Below, piece by piece: positions 46,235 through 57,828 of a DNA stretch of 64,000 nucleotides (position 1 is its first letter; every line of letters begins with the position of its first letter). Source of the stretch: Chloranthus sessilifolius (lineage: Eukaryota > Streptophyta > Magnoliopsida > Chloranthales > Chloranthaceae). The stretch is from NCBI GenBank assembly GCA_021018995.1, contig CM037593.1:34733810-34797809 (forward strand). The letters are read 5' to 3'. Below the pieces are notes generated by a model that was not told where the DNA came from, made no database searches, and saw only the letters and a program-made list of their open reading frames with translations. Both the position numbers and the translations under genes were made by a program.

Positions 46235-48448
46235 TGTAAAGACTCGTATTTTGAACCTGAGTTAGACTAACCCCGTGTGTGTATTCTGCTTGGCGACTGA
46301 CGTCGCCATTTGTTTTGAATTTTTATCTAGATGTGATTGTGCGGACAGATTCTGATTTAAAGCCCATTTGGACCCTCGTGCGAAAGTTATGCACCGACCT
46401 CGGTGTGGCCGCTCAACACCGGGCTTGAGTTTTAAAATTAAAAGTGTATAACACACAAGAGGTGTATGCGTGCTTAACTTTTTGGACAATCCTATTATAA
46501 GAAGGAATTGAATTCCCGTATTATACTAGGTTTTGTTAAGAGAGGAAGAGACGTGAGTGTCGTGAAGAACCGTAGCTGTTTGATAGTTATCCAACCGTGC
46601 AAAACTCCGTCTTCTCTCTTCTTCAATCATTGTAGGAGATCGGTTTAAAAAACCTCCTCCTTTAGAACCCTCTTTTGTTGAAAACCCTTGAACCTTAGAA
46701 AGAACTTGAATCAACCTTGGATTCATAGTTGGCTATTGGGAGAGGTTGAGATCATTGGGGACATGTTGGAGTTGTCTCCGTGAACTCGTGGGATAGATCG
46801 TGGCACGAATCGTCGAGGAAACCCACCGGTTTCGTTTCGAAGCTTCGTTCGCGTGACTTGTTTCTAATCAAGGAATCCTTAAACTAAAGGTATGTTTTGA
46901 TTAAATTTATTGATTAAAATCATTGGATTAGCCATGAGTTTTTGTTTTGGGATGTATGGGTTTTGATTCGGGTGAAAACGAGCGAAATTGCGTCGCTGTA
47001 GCTCGCTCGAGCGAGCTATTTTAATCGCTAGAGCGAGGTATCGCTGAACTCCGATACTATCTTCGTATTTTAGTCATAACGTTTTATCCTGAACTCTGGT
47101 TGAGATGATTCTTTTTGCGTTGGAATGATAACAACAAAATCTACAACTTTCATGTTTTGCCCAACTTGTGAATCAATCGTCTTGATGGTCAAACATATAT
47201 GAGAAGGTTACGTCAAATTCTAGGATTGGCGCAACTTGCCCGTTTTGACTTGTTTTTGTGGAAACACTTAAATAGGTCTATATTATTAGTTATTAGAGTT
47301 AATCTTAATATATGAACATATATTTGTGATGTAGATTGAGGGCGAGAGGCCATCAATAGGACTTTGCTTGACTTCGCGTAACTCCGAGTTTTGGTAGGAG
47401 AACCTCATCTTTATAGTATTTTATTTTAATTCGCATGGATAATTTGTATTAGATTTTAAATTTGCATCTGTCATCTGAAAATACATCTGTAAACTGAAAA
47501 TCTGATATAAACTCTGAAAATCAGAATCTGCCTGAACTCCAAAATCTGAAATATGAAATCTGAACTATGTATAAGAAACTTGCATCTGAATTATATTTAT
47601 CTGCATCTGTTTTATGATTGACCTGAACGACCTCTCAAAATTTCCTAAACAACTTCCTGGTACAAGTTTCCCTCATTACGCAAGGGCTTGCTGCATCCTG
47701 AAAAAGGGTTTATGAACGACGATGGTAGGTAGGGGTTCCCATCGGCTATATTCCTGCTCTCGAGATATAGTTTACTCGAGAGGTATTTTAAGTTGAGGAT
47801 TAAGTCAAGAATTACTAAACTTTGCATATAGAAGTTAGAGAAACTAAGACACTGAAACACTACATCTGTTCTTGAAACTGTTTTCACACATTTAGAAATA
47901 AATCTTACATATGATTTCCGCACCTAAATTCAATTTATTATCTGCTTATATGTTTGACAAGCTATATTCCAATATTTGTTTTAAAACCATGTTAGTTAAA
48001 GTAAAATGCCGTAGATGTCTTTCTTCTACTGAGCTTTATTGGTTAGTTCACTCCAACTATACGTCACAGGTCCAGGTACTGATGTGGCTGTTTAGGGCTA
48101 TGAGACTGATCCTGACTACGTACCTGAGGAAGAGCTTGAGGTTCCACCTGAGAAGTTTTTCTCAATATAGAACTTACTGATTTTCTTACTTGTGGTAAGA
48201 GTTAGACTTGAATTTGTGGGCCCACTTTAGTTGGATATCATAGTTTTATACTTGAGCCATGTTTCGATGATGGTCGGCCATTATCGGTGATTCTTTACTT
48301 TTAATTGCTTTCGCATTTATTTTAGCTATGGATATTTATTTCGTTTTACTCTGATATGTGTCCTGTTTGTCCAGCTTATCATTTATTCGATAGGTTGGCG
48401 AACCGGGCTTTCCTATACCTGAGGGATTGGAAAAGTCGGGTCGTCACA
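46235..48448 (+). repeat. Gypsy 3' LTR, 2214 bp
   Basis: Starts TGTAAAGACTCG, ends GGGTCGTCACA. Collinear with the 5' LTR except for the MITE and a mismatched patch at about 48040-48110. Confidence 0.93.
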
Positions 48449-49460
48449 TTATATGGCTATGAGAAAAATTAAATCACACATTGTGATGCATCAGAAGTGC
48501 TATGATCCAAAGGTCTTTATGCTTTGGCATGTTCGTCTTGGTCATCCAGGATCAATAATGATGCGTCGAATCATTGATAACTTATGTGGACATCCTTTAA
48601 AGAATCAAAAGATTCTTTTATCAAGTGATTATTTATGTGCCGCTTGTTCACAGGGTAAACTAATTGTAAAACCATATCCTTTTAAAGTAATTATCGAATC
48701 TCCATCATTTTTAGAAAGAATTCATGGGGATATATGTGGACCAATATATCCATCATGTGGACCATTTAAATATTTTATGGTCTTAATTGATGCATCAACA
48801 CGGTGGTCAAATGTTTGTCTTCTTTCTATTCGTAATGTTACATTTGCTAGACTTCTTGCCCAAATAATTAGGCTATGAGCATAATTTCCTGATTATTCAA
48901 TTAAGTTTATTCATTTAGATAATGTCTGTGAATTTTTGTCCCAAGCCTTTAATGAATATTGTATGTCAATCGGGATTAATGTTGAACATTCTGTTGCACA
49001 TACTCATACTCAGAATGGTTTAGTTGAGTCATTTATTAAACGACTTCAACTTATTACTAGACCTTTACTTATGAGAACAAAACTACCTATTTCTGTTTGG
49101 GGACATGTAATATTACATGCTGCATCATTAGTTCGGATCAGATTAACTGCTTACCAAAAATACTCTCCATTGCAACTTGCATTTGGTCAACCTCTAAATA
49201 TTTTTTATCTTCACATATTTGGTTGTGCTGTTTATGTTCCTATTGCACCTCCCCAACGCACTAAAATGGGTCCTCAACGTAGACTTGGTATTTATGTTAG
49301 TTTTGATTCTCCCTCTATTATTAGATACATTAAGCCTTTAACTAGTGATATTTTTAAGGCACGTTTTGAAGATTGTCATTTTAATGAAACAATCTTTCCA
49401 TCATTAAGGGGAGAAATGTTATTGCCTGAAGCACGACGAGAAATCACTTGAAATACTTCA
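48449..49460 (+). pseudogene. Copia pre-integrase and integrase regions (fossil)
   Basis: Starts at the second TTATA copy. Contains the GAG-pre-integrase motif WHVRLGHPG and the integrase core (HGDICGPIYPSCGPFKYF; ENGLVESF-type motif seen as TQNGLVESFI near 49010). Broken. Confidence 0.88.
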
Positions 49461-51640
49461 ACGTTATCTCATCTTGATCCTCGAACAAATCAATGTGAAT
49501 TGGAAATTCAAAGGATAATTCATTTGCAGAGTGTTACAAATCAATTACCGGATGTATTTACTAACAATAGGAAAGTAGTAAAGTCTTATATCCTAGTTGT
49601 TAAAACTCCAATAAAGATTGAAGTCCCTATAGGACAACCAGCCAGTATAGGAGTTAATGAATCAAATACACGCCTAAAGTGTGGAAGACCTATTGGTGCA
49701 AAGGATAAAGTCTCTCAAAAGAGAAACACACATGTAAATGAAATTGATACTCCTGAAGAGGCCATATCCACAAAACATGCAATAGAAATATTAGATTCAT
49801 CCAAACTTTCTACACAATATTCTCCTGAAAAAGAATTCCCTGAAGAGGAATCTCCTGAAGAGTTATCCCCTGAAGAGGAACAGGTACCTGAAAATAATGA
49901 GATCTCAGTAAATTATATAAGTACATGAGAAATATTAGAAAGAAATAAAATCGTTGTCGACGACGTGCTTTCATTTAAAGTTGCTCTTGACATTACCAGA
50001 AGTAATGATGAAATTGAACCAAGAACCATTGAAGAATGTCGACGTAAAAATGATTGGGAAATGTGGAAAGAGGCAATTCAGGCATAATTGAACTCCTTAG
50101 CAAAGCGCAAAGTATTTGGACCTGTAGTTCAAACACCTGAAGGTGTAATGCCTGTTGGATTTACGTAGGTATTTGTACGAAAACGTAATAAGAAAAATAA
50201 AATGGTGAGATATAAAGTACGTCTTCTTGCACAAGGTTTCTCGCAAAGACCTTGTATTGATTATGAAAAAACATATTCCTTAGTAATGGATGTAACTATA
50301 TTGAGATTTTTGATGGGCTTGATAATTACAGAAAGTTTGGATATACGTTTAATGGACATGATTACCGCATATTTATATGGATTACTAGATAATGATATAT
50401 ATATGAAAATTTTCGAAGGATACAAAATGCCTGAAGTATATAATTCAAAATCCCAAAGTATTTATTCTATCAAGCTTCAAAGATCTTTATATGGGTTAAA
50501 GCAATCCGATCGCATGTGGTACAATCGTTTTAGTGACTATTTATTGAAAGAAAGATTTGAGAATAATCCAATTTGTCCATGCATTTTCATTAAAAAGTCT
50601 GAATTTAGATTTGTTATTGTTGCAGTATATGTTGATAATTTAAATCTGATTGGAACTTCAGAAGAGCTTTAAAAAACTGCTACTTATTTAAAGAATGAAT
50701 TTGAAATGAAAGATCTTGGGAAAACTAAATTTTGCTTGGGTTTACAAATTGAACATTTTCCAAATGGAATTTTTGTTCATCAATCAATATATACAGAAAA
50801 GGTCTTGAAACAATTTTATATGGATAAAGCACATCCATTGAGCACTCCAATGACTGTACATTTACTTTATGTGAAAAAAGATCATTTTTGGCCTCAAGAG
50901 AATGACGAAGAAATTCTTGATCATGAAGTACTATATCTTAGTGCAATCGGTGCTCTAATGTATCTTAAAAATTACACTCGACCTGATATAGCCTTTTATG
51001 TCAACTTACTAGCAAGATATAGTTCTGCACAAACTCGAAAGTATTGGAAGGGGGTTGAACATGTTCTACGCTATCTTCGCGGAATAGCTGATATAAGATT
51101 ATTTTATCCAAGTGGATCAAATTCACAATTAGTTGGATATGCAGACGCAGGTTATTTGTCTGATCCACATAAAGGTAGATCACAAACGAGATATATATTT
51201 ATATGTGGTGATACAATTATCTCATGAAAATTTGTCAAGCAAATACTAGCTGCTACTTCTTCAAATCATTCAGAGATCATTACAATCCGTGAAGCAAGTC
51301 GGGAATGTATTTGGCAACGATTAGTTATTCAACACATTCGAGAAAAATATGGTTTATCTGTAATAAAAAATAGTCTGCCAATATTATATGAAGATAGTAT
51401 TGCTTGTATCACACAAATTAGAGAAGGTTATGTCAAAGGTGACAAAATCAAGCACATTTCACCAAAATTCTTTTATACACATGAGCTCCAGAAGAGTGGA
51501 GATATTGATGTTAAGCAAATATAATCGTGTGATAATTTGGTGGATTTGTTCACTAAAGCATTACCAACTACAAAATTCAAGAAGATGGTGCACAAAATTG
51601 GAATGTGTCCACTCAAAGATTATTATTCATAAACATTGAA
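49461..51640 (+). pseudogene. Copia linker, reverse transcriptase and RNase H regions (fossil)
   Basis: A Glu/Pro-rich linker (49500-49930) precedes the RT, with YKVRLLAQGFSQ, LDIRLMDMITAYLYG and VAVYVDNLNLIG (active-site region near 50625). RNase H has GYADAGYLSDPHKGRSQT. It ends near 51640 with the usual copia C terminus. Broken. Confidence 0.9.
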
Positions 51641-51867
51641 TATTTGCGTTCTTTGAGGGAGAGTAAATGATTAAGCGGATTGTACTCTTTTTCCTTCGCT
51701 AGGTTTTTTCCTACAAGGTTTTCCTTTACAAGGTTTTAATGAGACAATCTTAAAGGTTTTCTATGACATAAGAATAATGTACTATTTTTCCTTCGCCACA
51801 ATTTTTTTTCCTATTGAATTTTTCTTAGCAAGGTTTTAACGAGGCATGTATTTTTTGTGTATGGTCA

Positions 51868-52211
51868 TCCAAAGGGGAGTGTTATAAATATATTTTTTAT
51901 GATGGATGACCATTTAGTTTCCAACTTGATGACCTTTTAGTTTTCAACTTTTGAAATTCTTTACCACATTCATGTTGTCCCTCAGAATTCTTATCTATTA
52001 TTATGTAAGTCTTTTAGAATTATGAAAATGTGCATGTATCATCCTAATATTTCATCTTCCCACAACCTTTCACATTCTCATATTGTAATTCTATATAAAG
52101 GGGTCTTATAAAAATATGAAATAACTTAAGAGAAGTGAATGATATATAGTTCTTGAAGAACTAGTTTTATATTTTGTAGTCTCTCTATTTTCTCTTCATT
52201 TTCTTTTAATT
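51868..52211 (+). repeat. Copia purine tract and 3' LTR
   Basis: CCAAAGGGGAG (polypurine tract, about 51869-51879) is followed at 51880 by TGTTATAAATAT and a copy of the 5' LTR up to TTTTAATT at 52211. Confidence 0.85.
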
Positions 52212-53269
52212 ACTCAATAATTTTATTTTTTTTCTCAAGCATTTTTAGTGCTATGTTTGATTATTAATACATATTATAGAATGTAATAAACTAAAGGAAA
52301 ATAAGAAGAAGATGAGAGATTAGAAAGACTTCATGGTAGACTACATCGTGCAAATCTTGATGTATTTTTATTTAAGGGCTCGTTCGGCAGTTTCCGCCTA
52401 GAAACCCATTTTCTGATGAAAATGGCTACCTCAGTTTCTACCCAGAAACTCATTTTTTGAGGAAAGTCACTTTCCGAGTGGGCTGTTCTTGAGTTACTCA
52501 GAAACCATTTTCTTAGCATTTCTAACATTTTTTGTGTTTTACACTTTCTGAAGAAAATGTCAAGAAAGTGTATTGGGTTCTTCCATACCCTATAGTCGCA
52601 CGTATTTATGATCTTTATCAAAGCGATTGTATTGATCGGATGATCGTCAAAATTTATAGACATTCAATCGAAAATGTGTTGAAGACTTCTGTTGGGCAGA
52701 TTATGAGAAAACCACTTCAAACGTAGGTTCTTTTATGTGGTTGTTACTATGTGTATGTTAGAAACGAGCTTGGAGTGGGTGAAGGTCACAGTACGCTCAG
52801 GAGTCCCGATCCAAATGTCAAAGTTGTCAAACAAATCACAGTGTCGGGGCATCTGCAGCTCCTCCTCGGAAGCAGAAGAGTCCGAGCTTACGACCACGGG
52901 GTTGCGCCGCATCCCCCCTCGCTTGTACCTTTTCCCTCTCAATGGTCGATGGGAGGGTAAGACGTATGCTGGTCTATAAGGCGAGGCGGGTGCACGAACT
53001 GGTGGTGGTACAAGAGCCCTTTCTTGGGCGGGCACATGAAAGCCTAGGGCACAAGTGGGAAATGAGGGAGTCGGGGTTGGGCATTGCTGCAGCTGGGGGT
53101 GTCGTATAGTGATGATGCTTTTTTTTTTAATACAGTGATAATGCGTAAACGTATCCATTGCCCCATCTCTCAAATCATCTTATGCACTTCACATTTTAAC
53201 AAATCCAAATGGTCAATACCAGTTTTGCAATAGAACGCTCGGTATACGCAAGGATCATTGTCGCATGAG

Positions 53270-53557
53270 AGGCATTGATTGTCTTGAATCAGACGATGGA
53301 GATTGTTTTTTATCCCAAACTTTCACAAATTAGATCTTTAGATCATGGCGGATGGTCAGATGTTGATTACACGTGGAACCACATCCCTAAAAGCGACTAT
53401 GAGCATGTGCGTACTATGAGAAAACAGGTCACTTTTGGGGATGTTTGCCACATGAAATTAACATCTGACTATCTAATTGGTGCGCCATGATCTCAAATCA
53501 AGTGTGTAGAAGAGTGGGATGAAAACGATCTCCATCATCTAATTCAAGGAAGTCAAC
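53270..53557. mobile_element. FB-family foldback MITE
   Basis: The left arm GAATCAGACGATGGAGATTG...TAGATCTTTAGATCATGG and right arm GCGCCATGATCTCAAATCAA...GATCTCCATCATCTAATTC are inverted copies, centred on GAGCATGTGCGTACTATG. Same family as 1929-2357. Confidence 0.8.
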
Positions 53558-53758
53558 AACAAATACTTGGTGATGAATATTTGGGTGCAAATACAGGTAT
53601 GCATGGTCATAACTAAATGCCAAGTGGGTGGTAAGGATTAGTCTAACACCATATACTTAGCAATTTGATGAAGCACCTAATATCAAAACTCAATTGAAAT
53701 TGGGTTTTTCTTCCACTAAAACCCTTCTGTGGTGATACAAGTATATAGAGAGAGAGAG

Positions 53759-54185
53759 ATGTGGATATCTAACGTCAGAGCTCTTTTAATCAGATCTGCA
53801 ATACAAAAGGTTCATTCAAATTCAATCAAAGCAAACTAGGTACCATCCAAAACCGCAGCTCTAATTCCTCACAATCTCCATATTCTTCTTCAGCATGGGT
53901 TTTCCTCCAGAACCCAAGAGTTTTTTCACACGATTCAAACCCCAAAGATGAAAATATTGTTGATGAGGACCCAATTTTTGATAAAAATGACATTTTTGAT
54001 GACAGCCCAGTTTTTGTTTCGCGAGAATAAGATGTTTCTTTAAGGCTTTTTAGTGACGTAGTTGACGAAGATGATAGTGGGGATGCTAAAAATACTGGTT
54101 TGAATGATAAGGAGTCAGCTACTCCTTAGGGCTGCTATCAGTTGAAGAATCGATTCAGTGAGACTCCTGGCTGTGTTCCATTGTA
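53759..54185 (+). pseudogene. Decayed host gene fragment with mitochondrial-type N terminus
   Basis: ATG at 53759 opens MWISNVRALLIRSAIQKV, Arg-bearing, without acidic residues and amphipathic-looking, like a mitochondrial targeting peptide. Further on in another frame comes GFSSRTQEFF, then in a third a strongly acidic stretch (NPKDENIVDEDPIFDKND). Frames switch at least twice and stops intervene, so it is a relic. A presequence, a GFSSR-type site and an acidic region is a layout seen at the start of some plant mitochondrial pentatricopeptide-repeat proteins, but no PPR motif is visible, so the assignment is a guess. It lies inside a Harbinger-like element. Confidence 0.35.
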
Positions 54186-54374
54186 GCCCAAGCTCAGAAA
54201 CTGAGCTTTTATGAGCAAATTCCTCCAAAACCATCCGTCACTTTCAGCAGAAAATGCTAGAAAAACACGCAACCCCATACAAACTCAAGAACAGAAGAAA
54301 AGCTCCGAAAAGCCATTTTCTGCATAAAATGTAATTTCCTGAGCTTTCAAACGAGGCCTAAAAGACCATCCTTA

Positions 54375-55031
54375 TAAATAGAGATGTTTACTCGAATAAT
54401 GAAGGATAGGTATAATCTTAACATATATCTTAAATATTAAGATCCTAATCTTAAGATCTTAACTCTTAATCATCTTATCCTACTTATCATAGCTAACCTA
54501 TAGATTTTCTAATATTCTCATTTTTCTCCTGCAATCACATGTTACTTTGATCTTCGCGATGATATGACTGAAAAACTCCTTGATTGCCCTTATTGGTGGT
54601 CACGGCCTGTCTGCTAAGTCCATCACTGTCGCATCCTATTCAACTTAAAGTTTGTCGGAGCCGTTGGCCTACTAGATCAGATCTGCCATGATCTCTCCCA
54701 AAAACTGTTGAAGACAAATCATGTGACACAAATATCTTTAAAGATATCTTAGACAAAGATGATGAGCTCCTGAAGTTATGATGAGTGTTTGTTGGAGGTA
54801 TAAACTCTAAAATATATTTTAGAAAAAAAAGAATGGATAAGAGAAAACGTAAGCCATTAGGGCTCTGATACTATATAGAAAATACACGAATTAATGTTTA
54901 AATATAAGCATAATCTTAACAGATATCTTAAATCTTAAAATCATAGTCTTAAGATACTAAATTTGAACCATCTTATCCTACTTAATTATCATCGGTAACT
55001 AATTAGAGATTCTCTAATATTCTCTAGTACA
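54375..55031 (-). mobile_element. TRIM-like terminal-repeat element, minus strand
   Basis: Direct repeats at about 54375-54520 and 54875-55031 share TATAATCTTAACATATATC, ATCTTATCCTACTTA and TTTTCTAATATTCTC. Next to the right copy, GGGCTCTGATACTA (54861-54874) is the complement of an iMet-type primer-binding site, so transcription would run on the minus strand. On the other side GGAGAAAAA forms a short purine tract before the left copy. The interior is about 350 bp with no retroviral-type domain. Degenerate; target duplication not established. Confidence 0.6.
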
Positions 55032-55694
55032 TATAGGGGCTGAATGGGCCGGGTTAGGGACTCTGGCTCCATGAAAGAAAGGAATCGAATAAGGTGACCA
55101 TCCAGCCTGGTTCCTTAACATGTTGACTACCAGTGAATGGGCCCGGCTTGACCTTGCCTCCACCGGGCAAGTATTATTTTCATCCCAAACCCAGCCCTAG
55201 CGGGCCGAATCGGGCCTAGGCCGGGTTGCGACCATGTGACATGCACAGAATTTATAGTGCATTGAAGTGTATGCACGTCACAAGCTCATATGAATGGGTC
55301 GACTCCTTTTTCCCATGATAATGGACCACCCATTAAAGACAAACTCATACCTAATAAAACTTAAATATAAGGTGCTCAACCCCAACGCCAACTGCAACAC
55401 TCAGGTAATTAACCCAACCCCATTTGCATTGATATAATAATCTTCACGATTTCCATGCTCATAAGGAGTTTTGCAGCTCAGAAGGTTTTACTATTTGGAC
55501 AAAAAGAGATTGACCAGAGTACTGGTTTGGAGCTCAAGTTGAGTGCTCAATACTAGCTCTATTTAATAGAAGGTTATCATAGATATAATACTCTAGTTAG
55601 AAGCTTGAAATTAAACAATGAAGCCAAACTTTAAACGAGCACTAGGGCTATCAATGGGCGGGGCTTTGGTCTGGCTTGATAATATATATATATG
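55032..55694. other. No gene seen; GGGCCGGG-type repeats
   Basis: 55035-55220 has degenerate GGGCCGGGTT and CGGGCCGAATCGGGCC motifs of hAT-derived type. The rest lacks coding signal. Confidence 0.4.
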
Positions 55695-55848
55695 TTGGAA
55701 GTCGGACCTTGGTGTGATGATAAGTACTGTCCGCCCAAAGCGATAAATTGCAAGGTCGAGTTTAGGAATCAGCTTCTCCAAAATGGGACTAAAGTTGTGC
55801 GCATCATCCACCTCTCTTAGACCTCGCTAAAAGGGGCAGTCTTTTGCA
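55695..55848 (+). mobile_element. Au-like SINE
   Basis: A tRNA-derived head with an A box near 55710 (TTGGTGTGATGATAAGT) and a B box near 55754 (GGTCGAGTTTAGG). It is followed by the Au-SINE-like body GGAATCAGCTTCTCC, GGGACTAAAGTTGTGCGCAT and GCTAAAAGGGGCAG, ending TTTTGCATTG. Noncoding; transcription would be by RNA polymerase III. The target duplication is not clear. Degenerate copy. Confidence 0.7.
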
Positions 55849-56729
55849 TTGCATATGACCATATGCACTTACATATTATAAAGGATTAAAAATTTTAGAG
55901 GACATTTTGTGTTCTTTTCAAAGCTTATAGAAGTTGCTGGAGTTAACTCGATCAATGATGTATTCCAAACTTGACCTAGTTATTGAAGAAACTGAAAAAA
56001 GCTCAACTAATTGAGGGTGTATTTGACATTGCTCTTTGAGAAAATAAAACTGCTCTTTGAAATAGGAAAGACAACCCTCTTTAAAGAGAGGTGTTCTTCA
56101 TGTTGTAAAGAGCAACCTCCCTTTTTATCTTCTTTCAATCCTTCACTCTCTCCCCATATTTATGTGCAACAATAAAGAGTGGCAACTGCTCTTTTCTACT
56201 CTTATAAAGAGCAATGTCAAACACAGCCTTAGTTTCCTTCTAGTTTAATGAAACTCAAGCGAGGAGAGTCAACTCAGCTGACCTACAAGTGACTCGACTG
56301 AGTTTTAAAATTATGATATAAATCCTATATCCGTACTACTATGTAAAAGTAAATATATTTTCTGTCACATTTTGTAATACTAAAAATATCTTTGATCCTT
56401 TTAAACTTTCAATCCATTTCTTTTCCCCGACTTTAGTGTTTGGTTATGATTGGAATAAGGATTATATGGTATTAGACTTACTTTAGGTTTATTAGAATCT
56501 TATTAGTCTTAGTTTTAGAGAGATTGAGTAGAATTATAATTAGAAGATTGGGTATGATTAGGATTAATTAGTGAATAGGTGACTCGCCTCGGCCGACTCC
56601 CGTGTTTTGAGGATTACAACCTCTTTAATTTTTTATCTACTTATTTACTATCCAATACTAGACCCACCTAACGTTGGTTTTCTCGCCCCAGTACTCGACC
56701 CTCCTAACCCCGGTTTTCTATTGGATTCG
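55849..56729. other. No gene seen; contains a Helitron-like 5' end
   Basis: At 56331, TCCGTACTACTATGTAAAAG preceded by A and followed by TTTCTGTCACATTTTG matches the Helitron ends at 13778 and 57484. Its 3' end was not found. 56040-56220 has short direct repeats around AAAGAGCAA. Confidence 0.4.
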
Positions 56730-57156
56730 CACTACAAATAACAAGATTATTAGCGGCAGTAAAAACCTGTCACTATTAACTAAAGACGGCCACTAATACC
56801 CTTGCCGCTAACCGTCTTAATAGGTTTTTTATTAATAGTGACAATTTTTTGCTCCAAAAAACTGCCGCTAAAAGTCTTATTTTTTCACTACAAAAATGTT
56901 TGTTTTTGCCGACATAATTGTTGCCGGCGATTTTGAACTACTGGGAATGATAGTTAGCTATAATTGTTTGCGGCGGTTTTAAACCGCCGGCAAAGGTATA
57001 TTCAGAATAAGCACCAGCGGTTATAAACCGCCGGCAAAACTGTCGCGATACATTCACCGACACCGACTTTCTCGGCAGTTTGAACATCTCGCAAGTGTTG
57101 GTACCGGCAGTTTTTAATCGCCGGTAAAGCTCCACAGATTTGTAGTGTTTGTAGTG
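56730..57156. mobile_element. CACTA-type MITE (outer), TSD TCG, with a second MITE inside
   Basis: The left end CACTACAAATAACAAGATTA (56730) and right end TTTGTAGTG (57156) are flanked by TCG on both sides (56727-56729 and 57157-57159). The inner motifs AGCGGCAGTAAAAACC and GCTCCAAAAAACTGCCGCTA match 35217-35365. A second CACTA MITE has inserted nine bases from its right end. Confidence 0.9.
56886..57147. mobile_element. CACTA-type MITE (inner), TSD TTT
   Basis: CACTACAAAAATGTTTG to ACAGATTTGTAGTG, flanked by TTT at 56883-56885 and 57148-57150. The inside has four or five small palindromic units of the form TTTTAAACCGCCGGCAAA and TTTTAATCGCCGGTAAA. Confidence 0.9.
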
Positions 57157-57159
57157 TCG

Positions 57160-57267
57160 CCATATAAATTACACCTGTTTGGTCGGGTCGGGCATTAAGG
57201 TTAGATTTCTATGCTGAACTTTGGGTCGGGTCAACTCAAAAGTTGGGTTGGGTTGGGCAAATATCTG

Positions 57268-57334
<67 letters not shown>

Positions 57335-57483
57335 GTAAGTTTTTGAGACAGATCAAGCATATACCCTTGCCAGTTGGGTTTGTTTGGATCAGGTCGAGGT
57401 GCAACATCGGGTTGGTTCAAGTCATGCAAATTCTTTCATCCACGGGGAGACAAAATAATTTCCCAACCCATTGATAGCTCTAA
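57160..57483. other. hAT-derived GGTTGGGC repeats and (TA)n; no gene
   Basis: GGTCGGGTCGGGCATTAAGG and GGGTTGGGTTGGGCAAATAT resemble the repeats near 17875. A (TA)n run of 58 bp spans 57272-57329. Confidence 0.55.
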
Positions 57484-57828
57484 TCCTTACTACTATAGAA
57501 AAGGAAGAATAGCTTCTGTCCAGCTTTGTTTCCACACTTGAGTAATAAAATACCTTCTTAATCAACTCAATATACTCTCCAGTATACACTCTAAGTTGTG
57601 ACATTAAAATTAAAATGGGTACCATTATTTATCATTCATAAGGATGTAACCTCATCCCACCTCCTAGTCCAAATGTATTGATCACTTTGAATCATATGAT
57701 AGAGATTTGAATGCATAAATTCATTTATCCATACATTAGAATTCATAAATTTTTTTTATTTTATAAATTTATTATTATTTTTATTATTTTATAGAGCAAC
57801 ACGTGCAAAGTATATGCATGTTTACTAG
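57484..57828 (+). mobile_element. Nonautonomous Helitron, 345 bp
   Basis: It starts TCCTTACTACTATAGAAAAG after an A and ends in the hairpin ACGTGCAAAGTATATGCATG, then TTTACTAG, before a T. These match the Helitron hallmarks (5' TC, 3' hairpin plus CTRR, insertion between A and T, no TIR and no TSD). AT-rich inside, no ORF of interest. Confidence 0.75.

Larger units (their letters stand above)
38127..48448 (+). mobile_element. Ty3/gypsy chromovirus (Tekay/Del-like), broken, TSD TTATA
   Basis: A complete-length element: LTRs 38127-40587 and 46235-48448, both TG...CA, and the 5-bp target duplication TTATA at 38122-38126 and 48449-48453, inside the copia element. An iMet-type primer-binding site and a purine tract are in place. 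Domain order is gag, protease, RT, RNase H, integrase, chromodomain, hence a chromovirus. The coding region is interrupted roughly ten times, with a short noncoding insertion between gag and protease. LTRs agree at about 92% over the first 250 bp by eye. A hAT MITE sits in the 5' LTR only. Confidence 0.95.
35944..52211 (+). mobile_element. Ty1/copia element, broken, interrupted by a gypsy element
   Basis: LTRs of about 332 bp (35944-36275 and 51880-52211) flank a single-order copia interior: gag, protease, integrase, reverse transcriptase, RNase H. The interior is split within the protease to integrase interval by a complete Ty3/gypsy element (38127-48448). The two halves of the TTATA target site mark the join. 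Without the insert the element is about 5.9 kb. Coding regions are interrupted at roughly ten places, so it is a fossil. The LTRs differ at about 6% of positions by eye, which suggests an age of some million years. Target duplications of the copia itself could not be fixed. Confidence 0.9.
52376..54358. mobile_element. Harbinger-like nonautonomous element, 1.98 kb, TSD TAA, holding gene scraps
   Basis: The left end GGGCTCGTTCGGCAG and the right end, read inverted, GGCCTCGTTTGAAAG agree at eight of the first ten bases. About 30 bp inside, both ends share CATTTTCTG..GAAAATGGCT. TAA flanks both sides (52373-52375 and 54359-54361), as for PIF/Harbinger. No transposase is present. The interior has an FB foldback MITE (53270-53557) and an apparent host gene fragment (53759-54185). 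A 146-codon minus frame (53173-52733) with a SSDSSASEEE stretch is unrecognised. The alternative is two separate MITE ends that merely flank the region. Confidence 0.5.

Noticed and set aside
52733-53173. 146-codon minus frame with a Ser/Glu-rich stretch
   Set aside because: Not recognised as any family and lacking gene signals. It is kept only as a remark within the Harbinger-like element, because it could be part of a captured gene.
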